Positions 47,961 to 60,189 of a stretch of DNA of 64,000 nucleotides are shown piece after piece. Below the pieces are notes generated by a model. That model was given only the letters and a program-made list of their open reading frames with translations. It searched no databases and had not been told where the DNA came from. The stretch spans positions 1,532,437 to 1,596,436 of the forward strand of contig NW_006763142.1 in the NCBI RefSeq assembly GCF_000264905.1. The letters are read 5' to 3'. Position 1 is the first letter of the stretch, and each line of letters starts with the position of its first letter. This DNA is from Stereum hirsutum FP-91666 SS1 (Eukaryota > Basidiomycota > Agaricomycetes > Russulales > Stereaceae). The position numbers and the translations under genes were made by a program.

Positions 47961-48115
47961 AAAGGTAGGATCGGGTGGGCCTGTCAATGATGGGGCCAGT
48001 CGGGAGTCATATCCCGTCGTTCGACTCGTCGACAGTTGTTCGGTGAGCGGATCAGTGTCAGCGAGGCTAATGATATCCACAATGGTTGAAGCGTGGAGAG
48101 AAGGAGAGAGGGAAC

Positions 48116-48704
48116 TAGGGTTCTGCACGGGTCCAACCGCGGGTGCCAGAGACGAACCCGTACCCGTACCCGCCAGACACCGCACCCGCACGGGTACGGG
48201 TACGGGTAACCCGCGGTGTGGCACGGGTTTGTCTCTTGCCACCGCGGTTGCTCAACCGCGGTTATTTTGTACGGTGTTGAGGTGTGTTGACTGCCATGAA
48301 GGTGTTCTAAGCGCGCTTTATATGTACCAGACGGAGGTGTTAGAGCCCCCGGGCCCACAAATGATAATTGTCACTCAATGGGGCGAGTCTAAACAATTAC
48401 AGCCGTTGTTCTTGCTGACCTATTTTGGCGACCGAAACGGTGCGGTATGGCATATCTCCACAAACGAGTCTTTGACGACCTGGAATTAGAGCGCAAGCTC
48501 AAACTGAACCATCAAGAGCATCCTTGGCTCAGCAAGTCATGAAAGTGCTCCTTCGAGCACCTCTGATTTCCGAGACTCAAACCCGTCGCAAGAACCGCGG
48601 GTCTCGCGGTATTTCACGGTTCAAAAAACCTCAGACCCGTACCCGTACCCGCCACACACCGTGCTCGAAAACCGCGGGTGTACCCAGACCCGTGCAGAAC
48701 ACTA
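48116..48704. mobile_element. hAT-like small element, absent from the paralogous block
   Basis: The terminal inverted repeat TAGGGTTCTGCACGGGTC (left) pairs with TAGTGTTCTGCACGGGTC (right, inverted). The inside carries dyads of ACCCGTACCCG/CGGGTACGGGT. The paralogous position near 52.12 kb runs through without it. Flanks share an imperfect 8-mer (GAGGGAAC and CAGGGAAC), a possible target duplication if four bases beyond the right repeat belong to the element. 589 bp, non-coding. Confidence 0.65.
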
Positions 48705-49059
48705 GCTCAGGGAACACTATACCCGTCAGTGGCACTTGTATGTAGGCGGACTAAGCTTATATCGGCCTCTTCGTACTTTCTCTCTCGCCACAGCACAAAC
48801 CTGTCTAAGTATGGTTCGATGTCATTAATATAATTATCTGTGTAATAAAAATGAAAGAGCACAAGGTCAAGAAGAACACAGAGTGAGATGCACGCATTTA
48901 CTTGTCGGCAGACATTCCTAGTCCGTATCTGAAACCGCCAGTGACGACCCATGCTTCCTCGCTTGCCTCGTAATTATCACGGGCTGTGGGAGAACAACAC
49001 ACGATGCGTAGGGACAGAGAAAGACTGAAGACAGGTACGGGGATGGAAGGACGCAGAGC

Positions 49060-50413
49060 TCAAAGTGAAGAAGAGGAAACCGAGTACGTCCGGCGGGTGG
49101 AAAGAGTAAGTATACATCCATTTACATATGAAATCACTTGATACCTGATGATTTTCGCTGTAGAAGCTAAATAAAAAAAAACCTGGACGGCGACCACATA
49201 TGTGATCGCTGCACTGCCCGCTATAAATCAAGCACACAAGTACGTGAGTTATCTGACTTGGCATCTAGACCTGTAGAAACCGAGGACACAGCCCGTACTT
49301 ACCCTTTGCGTCTTTCTGCGAGAGCATCTCGTCCACGATTGCGTCCACAGTCGCCGTTAGGCCGTCGACATTCGCCGATACTGTGCGCAAGTCCGTCTAT
49401 GCATGGCGATGGAATATCAGAGGTATATGGTGGATAAATAATGAGAAACATATACCTTTACGTCCTTGATATCAAGAGATTGGATGGCCTGCAGCTTCGT
49501 CTGTGGGAAGCACCCACAAATTTGTTAGTATCGATTACAAACCACGATTGTCAGTGAGTGAGTACACGAATGAACTCACGTTGAAGCATTTCAAGGCAGT
49601 GTTGAGCTCTTCATCACAGTGCTTGATACTTTTGATGAGATCCTTTCTGGAGAACAGGTATTTCGCGTTTCCCAGAGGTCCCTTGGTAGCAACACACTTC
49701 TCTAAAACGACAACGACCTGCTTAAGTATACTGAATAATGTCCCTCATCAGCGCTCATTCTGTACGAGGACTCGGAGATAAAAGCTTACATTTCGAGCAT
49801 CCTGAACGGCTCTTGAAAATCCATGGGAAGATCTACATCGGGGCCAAGCCTCCTCTCCGTCTCGTCTATCATGCTCTGCAGGTGCAGGACTTTGTCTCTC
49901 AACAACCCTCGTTCGAACCTCAACAAATCGATATCCTATGATATAATAATATATGAATAAATCATCCTGGACTATAAGAATAATATTTGTTGGACGCACG
50001 TCGTTGACAGAGACCACATATGTGATCAGATTCGAAAGTGTCTGGATATATGGCACGCCCTGCGTCATCGTCGCTACTTCGCTCAATACTCCCGCGGTTA
50101 TGCACAACGCTTCCATGGTTGGAGCCTTTGCAACACGCTTGCGCCATTTCGCCACACAAATCCGATTCGTTAGACAATTTAATTCTATGATACAGCTCTG
50201 GAGACGACAATTGGACGTACAGAGTGCGGCCTTCACATTCACGGCGATTCGCAAGCTTCTTCCCTTCGAGTGTCTCGATGCACCTTCTTCAACAACCACG
50301 GGGCCAATAGAGTCATTCTCCGTCGCTGTGATCGTTGTGGGCGTATGCTCTGACGACAAATATTCAATACTACTCAGGACTACGACCGCAAGAATGGCGA
50401 TAATTACCTTCAT
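49060..50413 (-). CDS. Four-helix-bundle protein resembling the MLKL/NLR N-terminal domain, copy 1
   Basis: Start ATG 50413 with a hydrophobic leader (MKVIIAILAVVVLSS). The core reads SEVATMTQGVPYIQTLSNL, then DIDLLRFERGLLRDKVLHLQ with ETERRLGPDVDLPMD, then VVVVLEKC, FSRKDLIKSIKHCDEEL, TKLQAIQSLDIKDVK and TDLRTVSANVDGL. These are amphipathic helices with introns between them, as in the fungal four-helix-bundle domain placed before kinase, NLR and MLKL-like modules. A short hydrophobic stretch (AGSAAITYVVAVQVFF) may follow. No effector domain is attached. The end at 49060 and a stop-free intron near 50.2 kb are provisional. A role in cell-death signalling is only an analogy from the fold. Confidence 0.6.
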
Positions 50414-50959
50414 TTGAGCGTCTCTTTAGTCTAAATAATCTTGCCATCGTATTTTCCAAGAGTATAGACTGGAATTCTCGACGATAAAAGTGATGACGGG
50501 ATGTGTGAGGTTACTACACACAGTCGACGGGCGGACAGATGGTGGATAGAAAGAAAGGGAGAGCCGAGTATCGTCGTATACGGACGCACCAAGTGGCATG
50601 GTCCACAGTGACCCAGATGACGGGACGAAAGCTATGTTGGGAGTTCCTCTGTCGCTGCGAAGAAAGCGGGAACGAGCTAGATTGAGCACACAGGATGTTG
50701 GTGAAATGAAGAAGCGGTGTAAGACCTCTAGGACGACCAAATGGTGAGGCGCTTCTAAGTTGCGCAAACTTGAACAATAGAGAGTCGAGAGATGACATAT
50801 CACCGACAGAAATCCTGCAGTATCGCTCATAAGTCAAACAAGTAAGGCTGCACACGAACACACAAATAACATGAAACTATAACTTCTCCTACAGGACATC
50901 GAGCGTTCAGAGATTTTGGAAACACTGAGAACGAATAAAGTTCAATACCTCTGACATGA
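50414..50959. other. Intergenic region between duplicate blocks B and C
   Basis: About 550 bp; likely promoter of the four-helix gene copy 1. No other feature supported. Confidence 0.45.
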
Positions 50960-52577
50960 ACATGTCGGTTCGTCCACCGGGAGGTTCACATAGATCAAGT
51001 AGCCTGAGAACAACGGACGTGTGGATCTGTTTCCGGCAACACAGTATCTCCCGCTCGTGACGATAGAGGAGTCCAAATCCTCATGGGAGGCTATGAATGC
51101 AATCAAGAATGCAAGAGAAACAGAAGAGAAGAGAGCGAGCTTGCGTTCGGAGTAAGGCCTCTCCAGAGATACATCGTGGGGATTGGTCAAGCAGGATGCG
51201 TCTTTTCTACGCTGCAGCACTACTGCTGTCGTAGATGATAGACCGAGGCTACAACGCCATACAGCCCAGTCATGCTCTTCGGACGGATGGACATGCTATC
51301 CCAGCAGCATACACGGTAGACTCTTCATCTGTGAATCCCACCAGAGACGAGCAAAAGGGCATGAGAAGAGGAAGAGAAGCGAAAGTACGTGCCTAAACGC
51401 CCTCTACTAACTCAACTCCAGCCCTCTCTGTGCTCTTCAGTTCGTACTGAAACCTTACCACGTCCACATCAAGCCCACCCTGCTATCCAGTCGAACGCGG
51501 TTCGCCCTCGCCCTCGCCCTCTCTCCCACTTCCTTCGTCCTTCTTCGCATCTCGTCGCGGCTTCGTCGCATCGTCTCCTCGTCTCTTCGATCGGACAGTT
51601 TTTCATTCGCGCGCCAGGATGGCATTCCGCTGGCACGAGAGCTGGAAAGGAACCTGAGTATCTGGTCATAGGAGCACAGTGTTTTCGGGTGATGATCATG
51701 GTTCGCAAATGATTGGGACGAGGCGGGCTATGCCTGCAATCCACACCCTAACCTCACCGTGAGGTTCCGCCACACGCTTCATCTTCACAGAGTCGGTGTG
51801 GCGTGAAGGGTTCGCAGCTTGTCTCCTACTGCTCCTTCATCTTGACTCTTGGACGTCTCACACAGAACATATCAGAGATAGACGGCTCGAAACCTACCAC
51901 AGCTATATAAATGTTAGCAGCCGCATTAGGTCTTCACCGACAGGACAGTCCTCTCCGAGCTGACTGCCATCCTTAGAAAATGGTAGGATCCGACCTGATG
52001 GGGCCGGTCGGGCCACATCCCGTCATTCGACTCGTCGACAATTGTTCGGTGAGCGGGTCAGTGTTCTCGAGTGTAACGACATCGACAATGGCTCATGCGT
52101 GGAGAGCAGCAAGAGAGGGAGGGAGGACTACTATACCTGTTAGTGACTCAGACACTTGGATGTAAGTTCCCCGAGAGCATAGCTTATATATCGGCCTCTT
52201 CGTATGTTCTCTCTCGCCACAGACTCCGAGGGCCACAGCGCACGACTATTTATGGTTCGATGTCATTATCAGAATTATCTTTATAGTAGAAGCGAAAGGA
52301 CAGAAAGGAACTAAGAAACACAGTGAACTGTACGTAGTTATCGGCAGACATTCCTAGTCCGTGTCTGGAGCCGCCACACTGAGGACCTATTCTTGCTTGT
52401 CTTGTAATGATCACGGAAGGTGGGATCAGAACACACGAAGTCCAGGGACAGACCAAGACTGAAGACAGTTACCCGGAGACATGAAAGAATACATAATCGT
52501 CAAAACACGCTGGGGACTGCTGGGGAGCGCTTGGTGAACATCGCCGGGCTGTTAGTTATTAGGACTCGTCCATGTCT
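50960..52577. repeat. Segmental duplication block C (DUF917 scrap and intergenic DNA)
   Basis: Similar to 47030-49060 in the same order and orientation, but without the 0.6-kb hAT-like insertion. It preserves the empty target site for the MITE of block A (CACATAGATCAAG near 50.99 kb). Confidence 0.75.
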
Positions 52578-53774
52578 TATACCCTCGATTTTTCTCGGTT
52601 AAAAAAAAAAACCTCTACAGCGATCACATATGTGATCGCTGTACTGCCCGCTATAAATGAAGCACACAAGTACGTGAGCTGTCCGACTTCCATCTAAACA
52701 CGCAGAAACCGATGACACAGCCCACACATACCCTTTTTGCACTTCTCGACAGCCTCGACTACATTATCGACCTTCGTCTATACAGTGTTAAGGATCAGGA
52801 TTTCAAAATTTTATAGTGGGAGGACGTAAATAATATACCTCTATCCTCTTGTTGTCCAGGCATTGAGTGATCTGCAGCTTGGTCTGACGGAAGCACCACG
52901 ATATTCATCAGTATAAGTGCGAATTTAGTGAAAAGAATGATGTAGTAAACATACATTGAAGCATTGCAAGGCCACCTTGAGTTCCGCGTCACAGTGCTCG
53001 ATATCCTTCAGCATTTTTTTCCTCGCAAACAAAAGCTTTCCCTTTTTGGTGGAAAAGCATTTCTCGAGAACGAGAACGACCTCGTTCAGCACACTAGCCC
53101 ATCACAATTATCAGCATTTTATGACAGCGAGCGCTCTTGAAATTGACCCACCTCTCGAGCATCCGAAACGACTTTTGTGTGTCCATGGGAAGATCGACAT
53201 CGGGGCCAAGTCGCTCCTCCACGTCCTCTATGATCTCTCGCAGCAGGAGGACATTCCCCCTCAATAGCCCTCTCTTCGACTTCAACAGGTCGATCTCCTG
53301 TGAGCACACTCAATCAGTGTCACGAGTTCACTGATCCCCACTAAAATGGCAACACATACGTCGTTCACCTGGACTATGTGAGTGATCAGACTCGAAAGAG
53401 TCTGGATATACGGAGCGTTCTGCGTCATCGTCGCAACCTCCTTGAGGAGCCCGGCGGCTATGGACAGCGCCTCTGAAGTTGACACATGCGTTGTAGGAGA
53501 CTGAACACGGGTGCGCAACTTCACTGCTCACAGTTCGCCCGTTCGTCAGACCATATTGCACCGGTAATAGTGAAAGGAAGAAAATATGCGTACACAATGC
53601 CATTTTCAGCCGAACCGCAACCCTGTCAATGATGCTTCCTCCGGTGGCAGGCTCATCGAGGGCAAGACCGTGTTTAGGAACGGACTCGCCGTCGGCTGCT
53701 GTACTCATCGAGTTCAAGACTTCAGGTCCAGAGTTGCGTGACGGAGATTTTTTCACTGAATAGCGAGAGTTCAA
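52577..53774 (-). CDS. Four-helix-bundle protein resembling the MLKL/NLR N-terminal domain, copy 2
   Basis: Paralogue of the gene at 49060-50413 with matching introns. The core reads SEALSIAAGLLKEVATMTQ with APYIQTLSSL, EIDLLKSKRGLLRGNVLLL with EDVEERLGPDVDLPMD, VLVLEKC, MLKDIEHCDAELKVALQCF, TKLQITQCLDNKRIE and TKVDNVVEAVEKCKK. In one splice model a hydrophobic end (AGSTAITYVIAVEVFFF) follows before TAA at 52577-52579. The N-terminus differs from copy 1; a start at 53774 or at 53709 (MSTAADGE) is possible. The acceptor before KLRTRVQS is intact here but not clear in copy 1. Function unknown; the fold suggests membrane-acting or scaffold roles. Confidence 0.6.
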
Positions 53775-54805
53775 AAATTGGAGAAACTCTCAGAATTAAT
53801 AATCATGTATACCTCCAATATTCCGTATCCTTGTCCAGACCATTATTCCTAGACGTTTACGCGAGCGAGTAGAGCCAAAGGTGGGTTGATTTTGGTTCAT
53901 ATCTGTCAGTTGTGAAGACATCGGGGGGAATTGGAGACGCGGAGAGTAAGGTCGACGGTAGAGGGCAGCAAGGGGGATGAGGGTCGTGATCCTAGGGTGC
54001 AGCAAGCACCCTGGCGAGGAGGAATGCGAGCAGGAAAACAAAGGCTGTACGACATGCTGGCATCGATGCTTCTTTCTTTGACCAGAGTGCGGGAACGGGT
54101 CGGTGTGAGGTAGGCTATGTAACAGGAAATGCAAAGGGCGGTCCGTCTCCAAATTTAGATGCTCGAATTCTTGTCTCAGTCGATAATAAGCGTAGAGCCG
54201 ACTGGTAGACGATTAGACTGGGCAGAAAACCACAAAGCCTCAGAGTCGAACGATCTCTTCTAGCGGCGGCCTACTTATTTGTACTTGGCTGGGAGGGATG
54301 CAGAAGGACTCGGAGCACAGGAGAACCGAATCTGACTCACCAGTTTCCGTGGAGTCTGAATAAAGTTACTTTTCAGCTACCTTTTCCCTGCCAAAAAAAG
54401 TAACGATTCTTACTTCTACTTTTCCCACGCTTGTAAGGGAATTGCGCGATTGTCCGTCCCAAACCAAACGATACTTCCTGTAAGACCCATTACTAGAGTA
54501 GCGGGAACAAAACGCGCGTGACTACAGTATATTCCAGCCCTGATGATAGATAAGTGACGATCTGAATGAGGGAGAATCCGACGAAAAAGAGCAAAAGTAA
54601 AAGAGCGAGCTTGTGTTCGGAATGTGGCACAGATACATCAGACGCATCAGAGGCTCTGAAGCGAGCCCGACCTGACTCTCCTTGCTTCTTTCATAAAGAT
54701 TCTGGAATATGTTTCTTAGGTTCAATAAATAAGGCTACCACAAACAAACACGAACGGAGCGGACGATATCTACTCCTCTATTAGCTGCTGGCGCGAATCC
54801 AGGAC
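53775..54805. other. Intergenic region, nothing assigned
   Basis: About 1 kb between the four-helix gene and the DUF917 pseudogene; short frames only. Confidence 0.45.
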
Positions 54806-57800
54806 TCACGCCGTAGCGCCATACTCCTCAATCACGCTCTTCGGCTGGACATACTCTCCCAGCGGCACACCACGGGATGCCCTCGAACCTACGCATCGCG
54901 CCCACAATTAGCCACCGCCACATGAAATCGAGGAAAGGACACTGAGATGAAAAGAGAAGAGAAGACATGAGAAGCACGTACCCAAACGCCCTCAAATCGC
55001 CCAACTCCAATCCCCTCGCCGTACTCGTCCACTGCGGCGCGGCCGTGATACCGAGCACCAACACCCTCAGGCCGTACTTGTAGTCTGGTGTTCGGAGCGC
55101 ACAGCCTGACTGGGCGTCTAGGACGGCGATGAGGTCGGGCACGGTCGCTACGATCTGCATGGGAGGGGCATGATGGTCAGTTTTTTGATTGGAAAATCGG
55201 AACGGAGAGGATGAAGAACAATGGGAGATGATGTGTAATGGCCGATGTCGAAGGTAGTAGGAGTCGTCGCACTTGTAGTGGTGAAATGTAGAAAGAAAAG
55301 ACCACGCACCTTCTTACCGCTCCCATCACCCTGATCCACCTCCGCATACAAATTCTCATTCTTGAACGGGATGACTGTCGTCCCCTCGAACCTCTGTACC
55401 TGACCTTCTACCTCATCGTCCACATCCTCGTCGTCCACCGCCAAGGCCGCGATGTGGACTTCACCGATCGTGTGGCCTTTGTAGACTCTACACGATTGTA
55501 ACAAGACCACCATTACTCAGGGTCAATATTGATCATCGACAACGGACGAGCGATGGTCGAACGGGGCGTACCTCCTCGTAACGTCGACGATCTTGCCACC
55601 AAAAAGAATTCTCCCGTCTTCTCGCCACCCAGCGCATCGACGAGGACCTTGCCCACATTCCCAATATTCCCACCTTTTCACAATCGAACCCAGGTCAACG
55701 ATCAACCGCAACACAGAGTGGAGGGGTATGAACGAACCTTTGGATGCCAAAGCGAGCGCCCTTCCCAATCGCCAAGACAGAGAGACCGTGTTGCGGATCA
55801 TGGAGGTACGAAGGAGAGATCCTGCGATGGGGAGGGGTTTGTTCGCGAATCCTACGTGCGTTCTATACACATTCAAAAACGGAACAGTAAGCAACACGAG
55901 ATGTAGCAAATGAGCTATAGCTGTAAACGCACCCCATCTCGCAACACGCAGCCCTCAACGCCGAATCAACGTCCATACTCTTCTTCGCTTTCGTCATCAC
56001 CTAAGCACAGCGGATTTTGATCACCCTCAGATCAGCGACCTAACACATATTGGGCTCTAATGTATGCGATGCGTACCATGTAATTCCCATCTCCGCTCGC
56101 GATAGCAGCGGGAAGGATGTTGAGCGAGCGTTCGCTGGGATCATACACGTTCGGCGTCACTTGCCAGCCCGTTGGGTATGCGCGGCCCTGGATTATGCAG
56201 ATGCAGAGTAGAGTAGCGTAAGTACATACACGCGGAATGGACTAGCAAAATGGCGTGAAGGATATATTTGCGCACCATGAAATCACCATCGAGGATGGGA
56301 ATGTTCATACATCCGCTGGAAGAGAGCGTCATCTGCGTACCAACATTGTATGTGAGTCAGCGGCACAGATTGAGCATAAAGTAGGTGAAAGACTGACGTT
56401 GATCATCCCGTTCGCGCCTCCGATCTCGAGCGCTACCAACGCCTTCAACCTCTGCTTATCGATCTACACAGATCCAAACCACCACATCAGCAGCGTACAA
56501 CGATTCCGTTAAACGTAGAGAAGATTGAAAGGAAGAAGTTCAAACGCACCCGCATAAACTCCAACAACTCCTCCATCGCCTGTCCATACTCCTCACCCAA
56601 CAACCTCTCCGACGAAACCTCCGGACTTCCCATCCCTCCACCCCACCCCACCAGTCCTCCCTCTTTTTCGACTTCACCGGAAGACTCATCATCGAAATAC
56701 CCCAGATCAACGACCCTGATCCCCTCCCCCGCCCTCACCGCCTCCCTCAACTGCAAGAACACATGATGCGGCGAGCCGCCTCCTCCACACCCGAGCACGT
56801 AGCACCCCTCCGCAATCCAGGCCAGGTCCGTCGCCGAGATGTGCCATTCCAGTTTCTTTGCATTCGAAATGGAAGCGGTGATGCGCGGTTTGTAGTCCAA
56901 GATCGCTTGGGCAGTTTCGAGATCATCGTCTACCTCCTTCATCTCCTTCGCACCCTCGTTTGCGCCCTTCGACTCCTTGGGAGCAGTCTTGTGATGGAAC
57001 ACCCCTTTCACCTTCTCCCCGAACGTCTCCACCGCCTCTTTCATTTCCTCCTTCACTTTCTCTACTTTGTTTGCCGGGGTCGTGGAAGTGGGAGCGGAGG
57101 TGGAAGAGGCCTTCGTCGGAACGCCGCTTCATTCGCGCGCAGCTTTGACGTAGAACCTGCAGCGGCCGGCGGTATACGCGACCGGGATCGCCTCGCTCTC
57201 TATGATCTTGACCGAGAGTGGGATGAAAGATAGGGAGGTGAGTTCGACGACGACGATGCGGAAGGAAGAAGAGGAAAGGCGACATATGGGATGGGTCGAG
57301 AATTGAGGAAGCGAAGGTTAGCAGTAGAGCCAGACGTGTTGATAAGGCCACACGGGACGAAAGAGATTCGTGAAAACACAATACAACCCAATCCCAATAA
57401 ATCGAACGCCCAGAACTAAAACGAGAGACATACCTTCTCAGCATCCGCACCCGCCTCTGTCGCTTTCTCGATCGCCTGTTTCTCGATCGACGCGCGCACT
57501 TCGGCCATGGGCTTGGTGGAGATATCGGCGACGGTGTCTATTGTTCCTGAGATCTATATTGGGGAGAGGAAGTGAGTGAGATTGCGAGATGGGAAGAAGG
57601 AGGAGGGGGAGGAGTTGGGGGAGGGAGTGAGAATGGGAGATGATAGGATGTGATGAGTTGAGGAAACGAAAAAGGTTTATGGAGTGCGAGGAGGATGAAG
57701 GAGGTGCAGGTGCAGAGAGGGCTAAGGAATGTAGGAGGGGGAAGGACGGGACGAAGATATGAAAAGGAAAGGAAAGGAAGAGAGCGGCAGGCCAAGACAC

Positions 57801-58390
57801 AATCAAAATCTCAACTCACCTGCGCTATAGCCGCTCCGACCGCACTGCATCCCCCCCAAAAATCCCCGATCAATAAGCATTCCCCTCTCAACAAAATCAA
57901 ACGAAACACTCACTTCGCCACATCAAACCACCCAAACCTACAAACCCTACTCAACCCCCTCATCCTCACCCCCTCCTTTATCAGGATCGACCCCCCACCG
58001 ACCAGATAAACCGGCAGATCCGCCTGGGACGTCTTCATCGCGTCCAACGTATTCTCCAACATCACCCGGATCCTCTCCTGCGCCTTCTCCACCAATCCCT
58101 CAGCCTCAGCCTTCTCCGACGCTCCCTCACCATCAGACTTCGACGAAGCAGAGAGGAGGTGTGATACTTTGCTCTTATCGCCGACCCCCTCCAACCCCCC
58201 GCAACCACCACATCCGTCGCGGTCAGAGTCTTCCCCCCGAATACGAGCGCCTCGTCCGTTATCCGATATCCGACCGAGTCGGGCCCGATGGTGACGCGGC
58301 CTGTGGTGGAGTCTTGACGGACGAGGGAACCGCCGCCGAGGCCGATGCTTTGGGTTTGGGTTTGGGTGGAGAAAGAGTGAAAATTGGGAA
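54806..58390 (-). pseudogene. Hydantoinase/oxoprolinase-DUF917 fusion gene, decayed
   Basis: Read from the left end of the gene model (58.39 kb downward): SIGLGGGSLVRQD and DEALVFGGKTLTATDVVVAGG (hydantoinase A), DLPVYLVGGGSIL, CSAVGAAIAQISGT, AIPVAYTAGRCRFYVKAARE. Then, after a linker, the DUF917 part WHISATDLAWIAEG, LGCGGGGSPHHVF, YGLRVLVLGITAAPQWT, and the tail VPLGEYVQPKSVIEEYG before TGA at 54806. Three faults: the N-terminal hydantoinase domain (GTNTD-type) is absent upstream, a run of six G near 58.2 kb breaks the frame by one base, and an in-frame TGA (57129-57131) interrupts KAARE/SGVPTK. Intact relatives hydrolyse or metabolise cyclic amides. A homopolymer assembly error could explain the frameshift but not all three. 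Confidence 0.75.
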
Positions 58391-60189
58391 GTGGGAGGTG
58401 GGAGGGGGAGGGGGCGATAGGAGGGGAGAAGGCGGGAGGGTGGATTGGGCGGAACGACGTAGACAGAGAGGTGGGGTAGATAGTGCGTTGCGTTAGCGTG
58501 CTATAGTTCAGGAAGACAGTACGAGTGAACGGACTGACCTCGTTACGTGCGGCATAGAGAAATTCAGACGGACGCCACAGAGTTCGTGGTGCGCTGCTGC
58601 TTGACGGGGAAAACCGCTCGGTCTGTAGATGGACGCATACAGAGGTCAGGCATCTTTCGTATGGAGGTAAGGTCGGGAGGAAAGGAACGTACAACAACCG
58701 CCATAGCCGGCGGAAGTCGGAGGGGTTGATGGAGCTGGGCATGAATGCAGGCCAAGTCATGCGGGAGGTTTCGGGGTCTGAATCCCGGTCGGTGAAGTCG
58801 TCACGATTACTGTCGTGATTGTGGTCGAGATGTAGTTTGCTGGGGGATGCTATGTGTGGCTGAGGATGGTGTTGGACGCGTGAAGGTGGCGCCAGGTGTG
58901 AAGTGTCGATTTCAAGTCTGTTGATGACGTTCACATAAGATCCTCATAGGACATAGGGAAAACACGCACCTCGACGGTTTCCGATCCCCATTCTTCGCAT
59001 GATGCAAGCGCAATACAAGCGCAATACAAGCGCAAAAGAGTGGGGCCAACGAAATATGCGATGATAATGCACAAGAGAGTGCTGAACAACATGGCGTTCG
59101 CGAGGACCATCCATGGCAAGTAAGACTGATAATCTTCTGTGACTCTTTTGACACTGCTCATAGTCCTCGATTGAGGGAAGTTGGGCATCGTCAAACGACG
59201 AGCGATGGTGGGCAAGACCGTCTTGAAAGGAGGTCGCCACACGAGTATAATCTTTTGAACCGTTTACTAGCAACACCTTTTGAAACGTAACTTTACCACG
59301 ACGAGAGGCTAGAGATTGTTGTAGGGAGTTGTGAGAATAGTTATTGTGCTTGTGAGAAGACAAAAGGGAAAGCAAACATCGATAGTTACGGCGCGGTCAT
59401 GGAGAATGACACGATCAAAGCGAGGGCCAATTAAGGCTTTCCGGAAACAAGTGATGACGTAATCATCTAAGGTTAGGGTCAAGCAGTCTCACTTCCAAGG
59501 ACCAAGAAGACCTCCAACAAACATCGAAAGACTGCCACTAATCTTACGGCTCAGAATCATGGTGAGCCAGCTACTGTTACAGCGCTTATAAACTAAATCA
59601 GTGTTAATCTTCATTTTGTGCCCATGTAGACCCAATCACCTAGCACGAAAGACGATGTCTGTAAGAGGTCGGGTTCCTTGGTCTTGAGGTACTGTAGTTT
59701 TTCGACCATATGTTCGTCACGCATCACGCAGGGTGCGCCGGCGAACATATTTGACCCAATGGTCACGCAGATACGCGGGTCCACGAACAGTAAATCGTGA
59801 CCAATTTGCACCGAAATTGCCCGAGAATCAATTTTTGTGTCGTACTGCGAACAATTTCATTGGTCCGTCACGCGTGGCCCAGCCAAACGAACCGTGGCCT
59901 GGCGAGTGTCACGTCTGACATAATCTTCCCACGAACTTATGGTCGAAAAACTACAGTATTCGCACCGGAGAGAACGGTACCCGCGTTGCCCGTGTAGGGT
60001 GCGGATGTATTCCAAAGGGTGGTACGAGGGTTACAAGATGAAGGTGAAGCTACAGGATACGAGTCCACCACATATATATACAACTACTATTTGGTTGAAC
60101 CAAATAGAGATATGAAATAAGAGCGAGTGCGAATATGACGAGTCGGCTGGCGAGTCAGTGGCGTGAGTATGTTCGTGTGGCGTAGGTTG
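58391..60189. other. Region between pseudogene and unknown gene
   Basis: No convincing gene. A minus-strand frame at 58931-59242 encodes a hydrophobic segment but includes a CAAGCGCAATA tandem repeat and has no homologue I know. The repeat word shared with 26357 lies at 60160-60182. Confidence 0.45.
60160..60182 (+). repeat. Dispersed repeat fragment shared with 26357-26379
   Basis: Identical 23-bp word to the site at 26357, with similar flanks. It directly precedes the truncated 5' end of the following gene. Confidence 0.5.

Noticed and set aside
48130..48240. ACCCGTACCCG runs considered as telomere-like or CRISPR-like repeats
   Set aside because: They are paired dyads inside a transposon-like element, not a regular array with spacers and not a telomeric unit.
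58931..59242. Small membrane protein on the minus strand
   Set aside because: It depends on a CAAGCGCAATA microsatellite for part of its frame and lacks supporting structure.
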